A stretch of 64,000 nucleotides of DNA from positions 2,036,501 to 2,100,500 of the forward strand of contig NC_089444.1 of assembly GCF_026210795.1 (NCBI RefSeq). The letters run 5' to 3'. Within the stretch, counting starts at the first letter, position 1. The number at the start of each line of letters is the position of its first letter. The stretch is from Rhizophagus irregularis. Lineage: Eukaryota > Glomeromycota > Glomeromycetes > Glomerales > Glomeraceae. This document shows positions 48,936 through 61,100 of this stretch, piece after piece. Made by a program: the position numbers and the translations under genes. The notes beneath the pieces were generated by a model. It was not told where the DNA came from. It ran no database searches and was given only the letters and a program-made list of their open reading frames with translations.

Positions 48936-49929
48936 AAATTTCATGCAAATTTCATACACCCGATTAGAACAACCATTCTTATCTTCTCCAGTAGTCCCTA
49001 GTCTACTTCAGAATTGATTGATCGGCATTTTGATCACAAAATTAAAAACCTTGCGATTCAATTTTGAGCAGATGATTGATTGATCGTGATAAACTATTAA
49101 CCAACCAATTAGTTAGTGTTTTGTTGTTTTTGTTTATCTACAGTTAAAATTTTATTGGTCATAATTTTTAGTGTCAATCCTGAAGTAACCCCGGACAATT
49201 ATAATCAAGGTCATATCCCCTATGTTAAGAATTTTAAAAATTTATTATTGCCATCTTGAATTTATTATAAATGTAAAATTTTAATAAAATAGTTGCCTTA
49301 CTATTATTTATGACTTTGTAATTTAAAAAGTAATATTTAATAATGTAGTTTTTTATTTTTTTGAATATTTCTATGTATAGTACCAATAGTGAAAAAGTGT
49401 ATATTTTTTTGCCAAATTTTGCCTTATTACACAACTTTATCTCTAATTTTAATCAGTAAATTTACATAATTTTGGTATCAAAAGATTCTTTTCTTTAAAA
49501 GAACCATTTTTTTCTATATTATTTTATAATATTTTAACTTAATAAAACTATAAGATAAATAATGTATAAAGTTTAAAATATAGTCAGATATGACAACTAT
49601 AATTATTTGGGGTCCTAGTAGACTAGTATCAGCTGTATCATCATCATCACTTTTCCACCCTCATGTGATTTTTGTGACGCATCAGCCACATTGATGCAAA
49701 AGTATTAGACTTGACCCTCCTCGTGGTATTTTCTTGACCTGATCAAAAATGCAGATCTATGCATAGCAATAAATGTATTTTTCTTGACCCGATCAAAATA
49801 TGCAAGTTAATGCGTAATGATAAATGGAATTTTCTTGACCCATAAATGTGATAATTAATATTGTGATTATTGTGATTATGGTGATAAATTTTGTAAAATG
49901 TAACGTTAAATCATATGATAAATTATTTG
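48936..49929. other. Non-coding stretch with a short tandem motif
   Basis: At 49728-49850, ttttcttgacc(c/t)gatcaaaa recurs three times with 45-60 bp spacing. The rest is AT-rich without supported features. Confidence 0.4.
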
Positions 49930-50288
49930 ATACGAGCACTACGCGAACTCTTTATTATTATGATTAGTAATAGTATTATTGAGACAATAGAATTCTTCAG
50001 TAATAGATAACATATATTCCAGCTCAGTCTTAGATGAAGCAATCAATGTAGAATCATCCATAAAAACAATATTATTGATATGAAAAGGTTGAGCTGAAGC
50101 AAAAGTAGAGGAAAGTGATGTAGAAAGATCTGGAACATAAAGAGTATATGGGTCAACCATGGAAGATTTAAGAACAGTGAGCAATAGATCAATATATATA
50201 ACTCATAACAAGGGTGATATGATTTTCCCTTGATCAATACTAATGCAAATAGAAGTTAACTTTTTGGCAAACATGACATAATGCCTTT
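49930..50288 (-). pseudogene. LINE reverse transcriptase fragment
   Basis: In two frames the minus strand gives SIDQGKI-SPLLW-IYIDLLLTVL and, after a shift, INNIVFMDDSTLIASSKTELE followed by EEFYCLNNT. These are the RT QG-SPLL motif and the FMDD catalytic box of a LINE different from the one at 1912. It stops dead at the duplicated flank of the family B MITE (50289), with no continuation beyond it. Confidence 0.7.
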
Positions 50289-50296
50289 ATCTTTAT

Positions 50297-50473
50297 TATA
50301 CATGCTGCCTAAATTATTTTGGAATGCCATAATTATAATTTGGGATGCCGTAATTCATTCAGTTTATATATAATTTACTATGTAAAGTGCCAAAATAATT
50401 TGAGATGTTATAATTGAATTTGGGATTTTACTTATAATTACGGCAGCCCAAAATAATTTGGGTGGCATGTATA
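50297..50473. mobile_element. 177-bp MITE, family B, second copy
   Basis: It starts tatacatgctgcc and ends ggcatgtata, flanked by atctttat at 50289-50296 and 50474-50481. Same length as the 12735 copy but inverted. Confidence 0.85.
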
Positions 50474-50555
50474 ATCTTTATTAATTTATTAGAAACATTT
50501 ACAATTAAACAAAATACAATAAAAGAAATAATAATAAAAATAAACTAACTAAAAA

Positions 50556-50776
50556 TAGGACCCTACTTACTTATAATAAAGGTCACTATAGAAAATTAGC
50601 CCTTTACTAATAGTTTTTACTTTACTTTTTTTCTTAAATTCTATTGTTTAATTAGCTAAAAAGGAAAAAATCATAACAATATATTAACATAAAATTTCCT
50701 TTTATAGTAGGATCTGTAAAGAAAATTTTTACCTTAGGCCTGGAGGTGACCTATCTTATAAGTAAGTGGGTCCTCT
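50556..50776. mobile_element. MITE with 30-bp inverted ends
   Basis: Left taggaccctacttacttata pairs with the reversed right end tagaggacccacttacttat; ggtcac follows on both sides. About 220 bp, non-coding; flanks unclear. Confidence 0.6.
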
Positions 50777-50860
50777 AAAAATAAATTAAAGCTATATAGT
50801 CTTTTAAAGAGTAATTAAAGTAAAAATAAAAAACTAAAATAAAAAAAATTATTAGTACAC

Positions 50861-51106
50861 TAGGAAACGGGAACCGTTATAAGTCTGGAGCGAGGTATAA
50901 TAAATAAAGATGTAGCGATATTCTACTAATTAGCAGCACAACGCCTTGGAATTCTGGTAATTTTCTGCTGATTAGCAGCATAATGCCTTGAAATTCCTGG
51001 ATAGAGAAACTCACATGATTGAAAATTTACACGTTATTTCTATAAATCATTATAGTGCATAGATATATATAGTTCTTCGCTTCGCTCCAGACAATTAACA
51101 CTCCCT
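50861..51106. mobile_element. MITE-like element, ctagg ends
   Basis: Left ctaggaaacgggaacc..gtctggagcga pairs with the reversed right end ctagggagtgttaatt..gtctggagcga. An internal direct repeat, attagcagca.aa.gccttg, occurs twice (50930-50990). Confidence 0.5.
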
Positions 51107-51394
51107 AGATCATTTTTCATGTTATATTTCAAGCATAGTAGATGTAACTATACTAATTAGACAACGAAAAGTGCATCTATTATAAAAATTGATGTCCAAT
51201 TCTGCTAAGAGAGCAGTTATCTGATAGCACCATTAGACGACCTAGAAAATCCAAAAAGTGATTAAATCAATTTAATCCTTAAACGATCAAGTTTTTAATC
51301 CAATTCTTGTCAGCATTACGTGATAGCTTGATTTAGGTTAAAGGTGGTAAAGTAAAGACAAGCAAATACGAGAATTTAGACAAATTAGAAGACT

Positions 51395-51658
51395 TTAAAT
51401 GGATTTTAAAAGTGGTAGAAATATTGATAGAACATTTCTAGCAACTTTTTTTATAGTTACAGGCATCCTAAACACATTTGTACAGCTTGTGAATAAAGTT
51501 ATTATGTATAGTAGAGATAATTTTGCATATAAAAGAGTGCAGCACTGCCAGATCAGAAAAAATATCAGAAAATGATGCAGGAATAAAACCTTACATAAGA
51601 TCATGAGCAAACTAACTTGTAAAAAAAAAGATCTAATAAGGATCTCGAACATTACCAA
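51395..51658 (-). pseudogene. Probable LINE C-terminal remnant
   Basis: One minus frame is open for 87 codons. A second gives FSDIFSDLAVLHSFICKIIS and DACNYKK, similar in style to C-terminal tails of LINE proteins such as that at 7680-7740. Short and weak; it may belong with the RT fragment at 49930. Confidence 0.3.
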
Positions 51659-51659
51659 A

Positions 51660-52619
51660 ATAGGATCCCAAACAATATATATATAGATCAGATAAAAAAT
51701 TCAAAATTTATTAAGGTCAATAAGCAAATATTTTTCATGTCTGCTAAACAAACTTTTATCTAACCTATAAATTTTTTACACTGCTAAGCAACTTATTTTA
51801 TGACATATATATATTTATATATAATTTTTTTTATAAAATATATATATAAAAAAAAACTAAAAAAACAAAAATTTTTGAAATAATGTATGGATAAAGCTAT
51901 TATTATTTTTTTGTAATATTACAACTTATAAATGTTTCTTATTAATATTTTCGTATATCTGTTCTGTGACTTCAGTGCATAATTTAAGCACTTTAGTTAA
52001 AGGAAATATTCAAAATCTTCTTAAGTAATGTTATTTAACAGGTTCGAATCTATTTATATATAAATTTTTATTATGATTAAATAGATATTTATGGATTTAT
52101 TCATATTTTTTGTAACGCTACCAATATGTGAAATTTTTATTTTTAAAATTTACTGTAAAATTTATCAAAAAAAATATTTTTAAAAAATTTTCTAAGTAAA
52201 AATGAAATAACTTTTATTGATTATTACAAAAATTATAGTATAAAATTATAAAAAAATAGAAAACCACTTATTTTTCTCTTTTCACCTACCCAGTGCTCTC
52301 ATTTTAAATATATATTTTTTTTAATATTACACAAACACGTATATGATTTATATTTTTAATATTACATGGACACGTCTTTATTTTATCAAAAACTCATTAC
52401 ACGATTACGTCTAAAAATGTTCTCTGTATTACATATACAATTAACTTAATATTTATATTAAAATTAGTAAATTTTTTTTACACAAACATGTTTATAACTT
52501 TGTTTACATGTTTTATTGGATTTTTTTAATGTGAAAAATGTAAAATATGTATTATATTATATATATATTAAACAATCTATTTTGCTACACAAATATATAT
52601 CTAACTATTAATAATTTAA
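51660..52619. other. AT-rich stretch, no gene seen
   Basis: It contains runs of tatata at 51800-51850 and poly-T. The ggttcgaatc at 52041 is not part of a foldable tRNA. Confidence 0.4.
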
Positions 52620-53122
52620 TACAGTTGGACCTTGATATACCGATGCTGTTAATTTGGGTAAAATATATCATTATATCAAATTATTGTTATATAGTAAATC
52701 ATAATGCAGGCTAAAGTCTAATTCTTGGCGGCATTATGCAAACTCTGAGTTTATTTAAAGATTAAATTATAGCTTTTCATTAACATTCATTTCATGAAAC
52801 AAAAGTTGTTCATATTTTGTGTTAAAACAAGAGTTAAAAAATCTAATTACTTGGATGGAATGATGGAAATCCTTTTGTTAATTCAGGCCAAGTTTATAGT
52901 GCCGACCTGAATTAAATCAGTGTAACCTAAAATATCAGTATACCTTACTATAAACTACTATAAAGGGATAAGGGTGAATATCGATATATGTTACATCGTG
53001 AAATTATATATAATATCAGTACAATGAGGTTTTTTTATTAATTGTGAAATGGGACAACAAAAATTTATCAATACAGGCAATTATCGGTACATAAAATATT
53101 GGTACATTAAAGTCTGACTGTA
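52620..53122. mobile_element. Pogo/mariner-like MITE, 503 bp
   Basis: Left tacagttggaccttgatata pairs with the reversed right end tacagtcagactttaatgta, each at a TA. Repeated ataccg/atcggtac motifs fill the sub-ends. There is no transposase. Confidence 0.7.
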
Positions 53123-53559
53123 CTCTGCTATACATAATTATATCTGACTATTTTAAAATTATGTTATCAAATAAACAATAATAAATCTCACATAGGAAAA
53201 ATTTTTATATATTGGTTAAGCAAACTCAAAACCTACATTTATATATATTGTTCAGAGTTTTACTAAAACAACTCAAATCCCATGTAACTAAAATTTTAAA
53301 ATGCAATATTTCAGTTAATATTATACCTAAAAAGACAAATTATATATTAAAATATTCATTTTAATAGGATGAATCTAACAAACTAAAGATCATTAAAATC
53401 CAATCACTGGATCCCAAGATAGCAAAATTTGAAGTTAAAATCTACATATAACTTTATACATTTAGAACAGAAATTAATTATAGGGTTTATATAAATTCAG
53501 ATCAGAGTTATTTTAGTAATATTCAGGGTCCTGTTCAACAGGATAGTTGCGATAAATGT
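53123..53559. other. Non-coding stretch
   Basis: No gene is seen. The part 53395-53440 (ccaatcactggatcccaaga) resembles the unit of the 164-bp satellite at 62362, suggesting a stray copy. Confidence 0.35.
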
Positions 53560-53982
53560 ATAAGATGCAGAGCAGGATTTACTTTAACTTCACAGACTGC
53601 ATCTTTAATTTTTTGGAAAAGATGATTTTAATATGAGGAGAGAATTGATTGCATGATTTAATGATGATTTTTACACATATAAATATGTCTACCACTGCAA
53701 TAGGTTAGTTTTCATTAAAACTACAGGTTGTTGAAAATATTCTTCAATTTTATTATAATTAACTGGTTTACCATTTGATATTTCTATAATATTTCTATTA
53801 AAATTAAACATTACTAGATTTCCAATTATTATTATTATATGTATTTATAAAATTTTTTTTTGCTTCATTAATATAATATTGTTTTTATTCGTATTTTATA
53901 TAATAATTTAATTTAAGTTGTAGATCAATAATTATATTAAAAATTAGAAAAAAGAATCATTTTATTTTATTATATAACATAA

Positions 53983-54510
53983 TATCATCAGGAAATTTGT
54001 TTAGGCGTAATTTAGTGTAATATTTCGGAGGTGGTGTAAAATTTTGAAATATTACACTAAAAACGTAATATTACAAAAGTTTACGCTCTTAAATTTGAAT
54101 AATAATAGTAATTTAAGAATATCTCGCTATCTACTGATCCAATCAAGACGATCTATAGCTCATTGGAATCAGCTCATCAAAACGAATCGAATGGTAGTAA
54201 AATAATATTTCTACGTTTGATAGATGACTTTCTATTAATTTAAAACTTTATTGCATACTATAGAGCGTTCTATTAACTGTAGAAATGCGATTTTACTACC
54301 ATTCGATTCGTCTTGATGAGCTGATTCCAATGAGCTATAGATCGTCTTGATTGGATCAGTAGATAGTGAGATATTCTTAAATTATAATAATTATTCAAAT
54401 TTAAGAGCGTAAACTTTTGTAATATTATGTTTTTAGTGTAATATTTCGAAATTTTACACCACCTCCAAAATATTACACTAAATTACGCCTAAACAAATTT
54501 CCTGATGATA
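53983..54510. mobile_element. Fold-back element with TA flanks
   Basis: Left tatcatcaggaaatttgttt pairs with the reversed right end of identical sequence. The arms match for about 230 bp (e.g. gatccaatcaagacgatcta against tagatcgtcttgattggatc) around a spacer of about 65 bp. It sits within the hAT pseudogene. Confidence 0.8.
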
Positions 54511-54725
54511 AATTAAAAAAAATATTAAAATAAACTTTACTTATTGCTATTACTGTATATACGTATGGAAATCATTTATTTTAGAATAGTAAAGTTTGAG
54601 TTTTTTATATCCTTTTGAAATAGCAATTCGCATATTTTGAATTTTACAATGATTTTGATTTTCTTTGTTAAGTAATATTTTAAGATGATTGAAGGGAGAA
54701 TTATAAATAAGAATAGATAATGCTC

Positions 54726-55098
54726 TATAAAAAATAAATGTCCAGAAATTGTCTATGTAATGTCTAAAAATAGTCCAGAAAATATTTGATATGTTCAGAA
54801 ATTGTCCAGTTATTTACACAATTTAATTTTTAAATTTTGTAATGTCCAGTTTCTGTCTAGAATATGTCTAGTATTATAATTCAGAACAATTTCAGAATAG
54901 ACAAATCTGAACAAATTCTGGATATAACAAAATTCAGACAATTTGAACTGGACAATTTCTGAACATATTCTGAATGTTGAAAACAGTCAAGATTTAAAAC
55001 ATTTCCTATACATTTTTCAGACAGTAAAAACGTCCAGAATTTGCAAAAATTATCCAGATATTTTCTGGATATATTCTGAACATTTATTTTTTATAGGG
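54726..55098. mobile_element. MITE with tataaaaaataaatgt ends
   Basis: Left tataaaaaataaatgtccag pairs with the reversed right end tataaaaaataaatgttcag. The interior is rich in tccagaa/ttctgga. It interrupts the hAT block between TLSSL and SILIYN. Confidence 0.65.
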
Positions 55099-55433
55099 AT
55101 GATAAAGTTACAAATTGTGACTTTGACATATACACTATAAAATTTTTGAATATTATTATAATAGTAAGTAAATTATTTATTAATATAAATTTAAATAATA
55201 AGTAAATTAATATTTACTTTTAAAATGTAGTATAATTCCTTAATGATATTTCATTCTTTTTTTAAAATTGCAAAAGTATTTAAATCATAATTAAGTCTAA
55301 TAATATCATTAAGAGGATATAAAAATTTATTATATATTAGTATTAATAATTTATTATAATTAATATTATATATTAAATTTAATTTTTACTTACTTCTTGA
55401 AGCATTAGTGCACATTCTAACATTAAATACATT

Positions 55434-55659
55434 AATGTTGCTACCCAAAACTCATTTAGCGATAAAATTCAAAAATCTGAAACTCAAAACTTTATTTTTA
55501 ATGAAAAAATTGGTAAATCCAAAACTTTTCTAAATTATAATTAGTTTTGAAAAAGTATAAAAACAGTTTTGGCAATTAAGTTTATTATAAAAAATAGTTT
55601 CAGATTGAATTTTAATTAAACTAAAATTTTGAAAAAATAGTTTTGGCTAGCATCCTTAA
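55434..55659. mobile_element. MITE family A, 226-bp copy
   Basis: The direct duplication aatacatt lies at 55426-55433 and 55660-55667. The ends are aatgttgctacccaaaact and, reversed, ttaaggatgctagccaaaac. It splits the hAT motif WNSTY..MLQ. Confidence 0.7.
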
Positions 55660-56080
55660 AATACATTGAATTCCAATAAATCTTAACATCTAACAAAAAA
55701 TTTGAAGAATTTATATTTGAATATAAATTACACTGACAAGTTAATCATTTTTGTTGTTATGAAGATGATCAAATCTTTATAATAAATTTCTGTAACTGAG
55801 GTATTACAATTAAATCAATACTTTTTTCAGAAATTTCTTTAAAATATTATTTGTATTTTAAGCTTCTCTAGCCATTATATTCTTTAGTATTTTTTGGTAT
55901 ATTAAATTCATTATATGTATTAGATAACAGATGTGATTTTTTTGTGATAAAAATCAATATTTTCTACAGAATGTTCAGTTTCAAGTTTTTTTAAAATGTA
56001 TTGTTATTTACTGTATTATTAGCTATAATGAAAAGCATTTGTATTAGGTATAATAAATATTTCATATCTGCCAATCTGCA

Positions 56081-56850
56081 AAATTAACAAAATTCTTCTA
56101 AATTAAGGAATTTGACAATAATTTAATAAAAATTAGGTAAATTAAGTTTCATAAAAATGATTACACTTGTGTTATATGATCATATAACAGATATCAAGAA
56201 ATTACTTCAACAAAAAGTAGCATTAAAAATTTTTTTCTTTCGTAAGGGGTGTACCAGAAATTACGTGATTATCTTCAATTAGAAACCTGACCCATACCTC
56301 CTTCCATGTGATTGAATTCTGATTGGCTAAAAAAATCCATACAGTATAATATATAATATATTATATTAATATATATATTATAATACAATTAGTTTGCTAT
56401 TTAATAATCCAATTTGCATAAACTTTTTTTTGTTTTGTAGCTCCATTTATGCTTTATAAAATAAAAAAAAATTTATTGAAATTGAACTGCTAGATGGTGA
56501 AATAATTGCAAAAAAGCTTATTAATAAATAAATTATCACATCATATGGGTTGATTTGTTTACTCTGCATTAAAAAGAGTTATTAATTGATTTTCATATTC
56601 AAAATTGTTTTGTAATACCAAAAAATCATTTGATTGATAATCACTTGACTAAATAATAAGTTGAACAAAAATTTACATTTGTGAAACTTAAATTATTAAG
56701 CTGTGAAAACCCTATTTCACTAATAAAAAACCCATTTCTCATATATATAGAATTTTTAACATATATTATTAACAGTCAGGGGAAATCCGACACGCAAATC
56801 AATTTTATAATTGATTAAATTTTGTGTAACCATAATCAAAAATTCACTCC
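56081..56850. other. AT-rich stretch, no gene seen
   Basis: Only short frames occur. A (tat)n patch lies at about 56345-56392. Confidence 0.4.
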
Positions 56851-56854
56851 TAAG

Positions 56855-56900
56855 CCAATCATCAAAAATTTCAACACATTGTACTATATAAATATATAAA
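56855..56900 (+). promoter_or_regulatory. CCAAT and TATA boxes of a plus-strand promoter
   Basis: gccaatcat at 56854-56862 is followed by tatataaatatataaa at 56885-56900, then catcacgtg at about 56922. This spacing is that of a Pol II core promoter just ahead of the candidate microexon gene at 56982. Confidence 0.45.
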
Positions 56901-56981
56901 CCTTGATAGACCATCACGTGTTCTATCGATTTTTATCGTCATTTTCTTATTTCAACAACATACTTCTCTTTTTATATTTTA

Positions 56982-57638
56982 CAGAACTTTTGTTTTGAAA
57001 ACAAGCTTTTTCAAGATCCAAGTTGAAATAACAAGAAGTAAGTGATTTTAACGGTAGAGTTATATGTAATTTTATGAGAAGAAAAGGTTTTTCTAAGCTT
57101 GTTATGGTGGTTGTCCAGGCAGTTATTGAGTAAAAAGCAAATAATAAAAAAAAATAGTAATTTTCGTTATAAAAAAAACTATTTAGCAACTTATTTCGGT
57201 TCTTTTTCAAGTGCAACAAGTTCTATATTCTAATATCGTTCCTTTTCATACATATTTTATGTTTTGATGTCTTCTTTCCAGACGGGATAATAAGGATAGT
57301 AAGTTCTTTTTTTACACTTTTCTTTTTTTGCTTTATTTTTTAAAAAATTTCTCACTATTTTTTTTTACCTTTTTTTTTATTTCTATTTTATTTTTTTTCT
57401 AAAAAAACTTTCTAATTCTTTTTTTTTTTAGATTTCTCCTGATTATGATGGCTTTAGTATAAAATATTTAAAAAAGTAAGTTGTATGACGCATTATAGAC
57501 AAGATAGATCCCTTTTTTTGCTTTTTTATTTAACTTTCATTCTTTAAAAATTTTCTTTCTTTTTTTTCTTTTTAGTTTTTTTTATTTTGATGACTTTAAT
57601 CAAGAAAATTGTCTTGTAGTGCTTGGCTTTTTATAGGC
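56982..57638 (+). CDS. Candidate microexon gene, plus strand
   Basis: Splice-like borders define pieces 56982-57034 (donor gtaagtg), 57283-57299 (17 nt, ttccag|..|gtaagtt), 57432-57475 (44 nt, ttttag|..|gtaagtt) and 57576-57640 (ttttag|..|gtatgt). Joined, one frame stays open (..QVEITRN, GIIRI, ISPDYDGFSIKYLKN, FFYFDDFNQENC..) to a tag at about 57636. Introns are extremely T-rich. No in-frame ATG was found, so the first exon is unresolved. Function unknown; splicing is inferred, not shown. Confidence 0.35.
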
Positions 57639-57640
57639 AG

Positions 57641-58160
57641 GTATGTCTTTTTTTTTTAATTACTTTTTCTCCAATTTTTTTTCGTTAGCATTGATTTTTT
57701 ATTTTAATTTTTTTTTCCATTAACATTAATTTTTTTTGATTTTTTATTTTAATTTTTTTTTCCATTAACATTAATTTTTTTTTGTTTTTATCTTCTTAGA
57801 TGTCTTATAATTTTAAGTTTCTTTAAGTATGGTTAGGAGTTATTTTCAGACGAGCAGTAATCTTTAACTCTTTCTTTTGTGATTGTGGCGAATTTTACTT
57901 AATTATATTTTTATGGTTTAGTAGTAGCAAGGTGTTCTTACTAGCCGTTAGTTTTTTCATTTAAGATATGTATATTTTAAAAAAATTAATAAATAATATA
58001 AATAATTTTTTAATATTACGTTCAAGTTTTTTTTTTGTGCAAATGAAAAAATAATTTTATTAAATATTAAGCATACATAATACTCAGCATGATGCTGAAC
58101 CAGATGTAATCTATGTACCTATATTCAAGTATTATTATTTTATATTTTCGCTTTTATTAA
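57641..58160. repeat. T-rich non-coding stretch
   Basis: A duplicated unit of about 55 bp (ttttttccattaacattaat) occurs at about 57711 and 57766. No further gene is supported before the DUF6589-like stop at 58161. Confidence 0.45.
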
Positions 58161-61100
58161 TTATCCTATATATTCCTTTTCACTTCCACTTCCTCTATCT
58201 TTACCTCTTCCTCTTCCTTTCGCTCTACCTCTTCCTCTACCTCCTCTTCCTCTTCCTCTTACCTCTACCTCTTTTATTTTCTTTTTCTTTTTTCTTTTTC
58301 TTTTTCTTCTTTTTTCTTCCTTTTTTTCCTTTCTCATTCTAGCAATTTCAGCAACTGTAATTCGGTTTATATTTCTTGCTCTTCTTCCAATAGTTGTATA
58401 ATCTTCTGTTAAAAGAATTTCTTGGTTAATTATTGATTGTAATCTTTTGATACCAATATCATATACAGTAACTAATTGATTGATTCCTTCTTGATTTAAA
58501 TTTTTACAGAACTCAAATATTGGATGATTAAAAAGATCTAATGATTCAAAAACATCAATTAATAAATGTGCAAGTTCCCAAACTTTATTTTTTCGAGATT
58601 GAACATTACGTTGTTGAGAACTTTTAACATTATCACCAATATAATCACAAAGCAGCATGTCAGTTCGATCCTTTTCTAATTGTGTAGCTCTAATTCTTAA
58701 CTTTAATTCTTCTTTATCTGTTGGAATTCGTGTTATATTTTGTTTTACAAATTTGACACCAAATGTTTCTAAAGCCTCATCATAGGCAAAAAAATGCCCA
58801 GGATTTGTTAAATTTACAGACGGTGCTGTGCGAAGCATTGCACGAAGTTGAGGATTATTTTCTACACAGTAAAGGTGATAGGTTACAGATCTGGCATAAT
58901 TTGACTTGCCAGCAATAGGAAACAATGGTGAAAAAGCTTTTAAACTTTCATGCTGTAAGTCAAATACACCCCAACGAATTTCAAACCAATGTGCTCGCCA
59001 ATAACTAGCCCATTGAAAATATAAGTACCAAACTTTAATAATGTTATTTTCTTTTAAAATATTATTTAATGTTTCTTTTTTTCTTTTTACATATAAATTA
59101 ATTGCAATACCAACTGAAACCCAAATCAGTTCTAATACTCTTGAAGTTGCTCTAAAATCTACACATTTTTCTAATTTATCCAAAAATTGCACACCCAATA
59201 TTCCTGCCATATTAAATATTCCATACCCCGAAAAAATTGTGATTAATGTAGACATCATATCCTTATTTGTATGCCATTGTCCAAGAATCATTTTTGTTTT
59301 TTCATTTTTTTTACAATAACTAATACTTCTTCTAAAAATTGCTTTATCTGCAACAACATTAATATATTCTGAATCAATTTCATTTTGATACATTTTTAAA
59401 CATTTATGTACAGCAAGATCATTTGATGGTGGATCACCGGCATCAAGAATAATAATATTAGGAGGGGGAAAATCACAACCAATTTTATAATATGTCATAA
59501 TCTGATTACGTATATCATATCCATCAAAATTTGACTGATATGTAAAAGTATTTTCATCGAATGCAAGTAATTTTTCAAAAACTGAATTAAAAATATTTAA
59601 TGTTTGTTCAGAATAAGAATTTTGTCCAAAAAGTAATGGTTGTTGATTTTGTGCTCTTTCTCGTAATTCAAGAGTATTAAGTGATTCAGGCATTTGAAAT
59701 TGAAATAACATACGCAGAGTAGCATGTGAATGTCCTCTAGTTGCATCAAATATATTTCCATAACCAAATGTAGATTCCTTAAAATCCACATTATCTATTA
59801 TACCAAGATTCCAAATATTTTCATTATAATGAATCCAGTCAGTTGGATTTGCTAATAATGCACGAATTTTCTCCAAATTACGCTCATGTCTTAAAGTATG
59901 ACTAGTAATATTAACTATATTTAAAATTTCTTGTAAAGATGATAGAAGTTTTGGTTTACGACAAAGACTTGCCATTGTTCGAGGTAACCAGATTTTCCAT
60001 CCTTTAAATGCAATATTTAAAATTATTGAAACAAAAAAGGTTATCTGTTTAGTAATTTTTTCATAATTTAATGGTTTAGGTTGTTGTTTATAATATTTTT
60101 TTTGTCGATCTAATTTTCTTTTTTTTGTCTCATATAAAGTTGTTAAAAGACCATCATAAAATTGCACTAAACATAGAGGAAATGTTGCACAATATTCTTC
60201 TAAAGAAGCAGGTGCTTCAAGTGACTTTTTGTGTGCTTTTAATTCATGCTTTGCAAGTATTGTTGAATTTGCCAATACCTCTCCAAATTCAAAGAAATGT
60301 TTTGGTGTAAGATTTTTAGGATTAAGTTTTTTATGTGTATTATAATCAAATTTTACTAAAGCAAAAATAACAAGTATTATAAATAAAGAAGGTACTGATA
60401 TTGATGAAAAAGACTCGGAAGATGATAGTTCAGATGTAATGTTAGATTTTTCTTGATTAATAGTACATAAAATAGGAACTAATTGTGCTAAAACTTTTTT
60501 TTGCCAAACTAATTTATCTGAAGAAGCTACATTAAGAATCCAGCATCCAATTGCTTCCAATGCTTTTTTTGTATCATTATTGTGATGTGACATATTGTCA
60601 CAATTTGGATCATTCTTTACACCTTTTCCAACACGTTAATAAGTATGCCTGCCCTTATTTTCATAACAATTCATACATACGTAACGTGCATTTTTACTCT
60701 GTTGTGTTGAAAATACAAGAGGATGATATACTTGTAAGGCACCACATTTTTTTTGTCCTATACAAGGAACTTGAATATTTCTACCTACAATTGTATATGA
60801 ATGTTCTTCACAATTAGCACCACGACTAAAAAAAATTTTATTTTTACTACAAAATAAACAACGACGACGATGAATAATACTTTGGGTATACTTTTTAGTT
60901 TGCTTCAAATTAGCTGAATGTAGTTTATTTTGATCATACATAAAATGTGTATAACAAACTCCTAATTGTTCAATTGTGAAATTTTTTGCTCTAACTTCTT
61001 CTTCATCAATTTGCCACATACCAATCATTTGCCAAAGGCGCCTCAAATTTGTTTTGGAATTACATCTTTAAATTTTACCCTCAAATATATCAATTATAAC

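Larger units (their letters stand above)
53560..56080 (-). pseudogene. Second hAT transposase, shredded by MITEs
   Basis: Minus-strand fragments line up with the hAT protein at 19957-22718 in the right order. They include IPQLQKFIIKI (about 55790), NFLLDVKIYWNSMYF (about 55690), MLECALMLQE (about 55410) and PLNDIIRLNYDLN (about 55310). Further fragments are VYMSKSQFVTLSSL (about 55120), MRIAISKGYKKLKLYY (about 54630) and EEYFQQPVVLMKTNLLQW (about 53720). Three MITEs (53983, 54726, 55434) lie between or inside these blocks, and stops are frequent. Ends are not defined. Confidence 0.7.

Noticed and set aside
52035-52060. ggttcgaatc, a T-loop-like sequence
   Set aside because: No acceptor, D or anticodon stems can be formed around it; not a tRNA.
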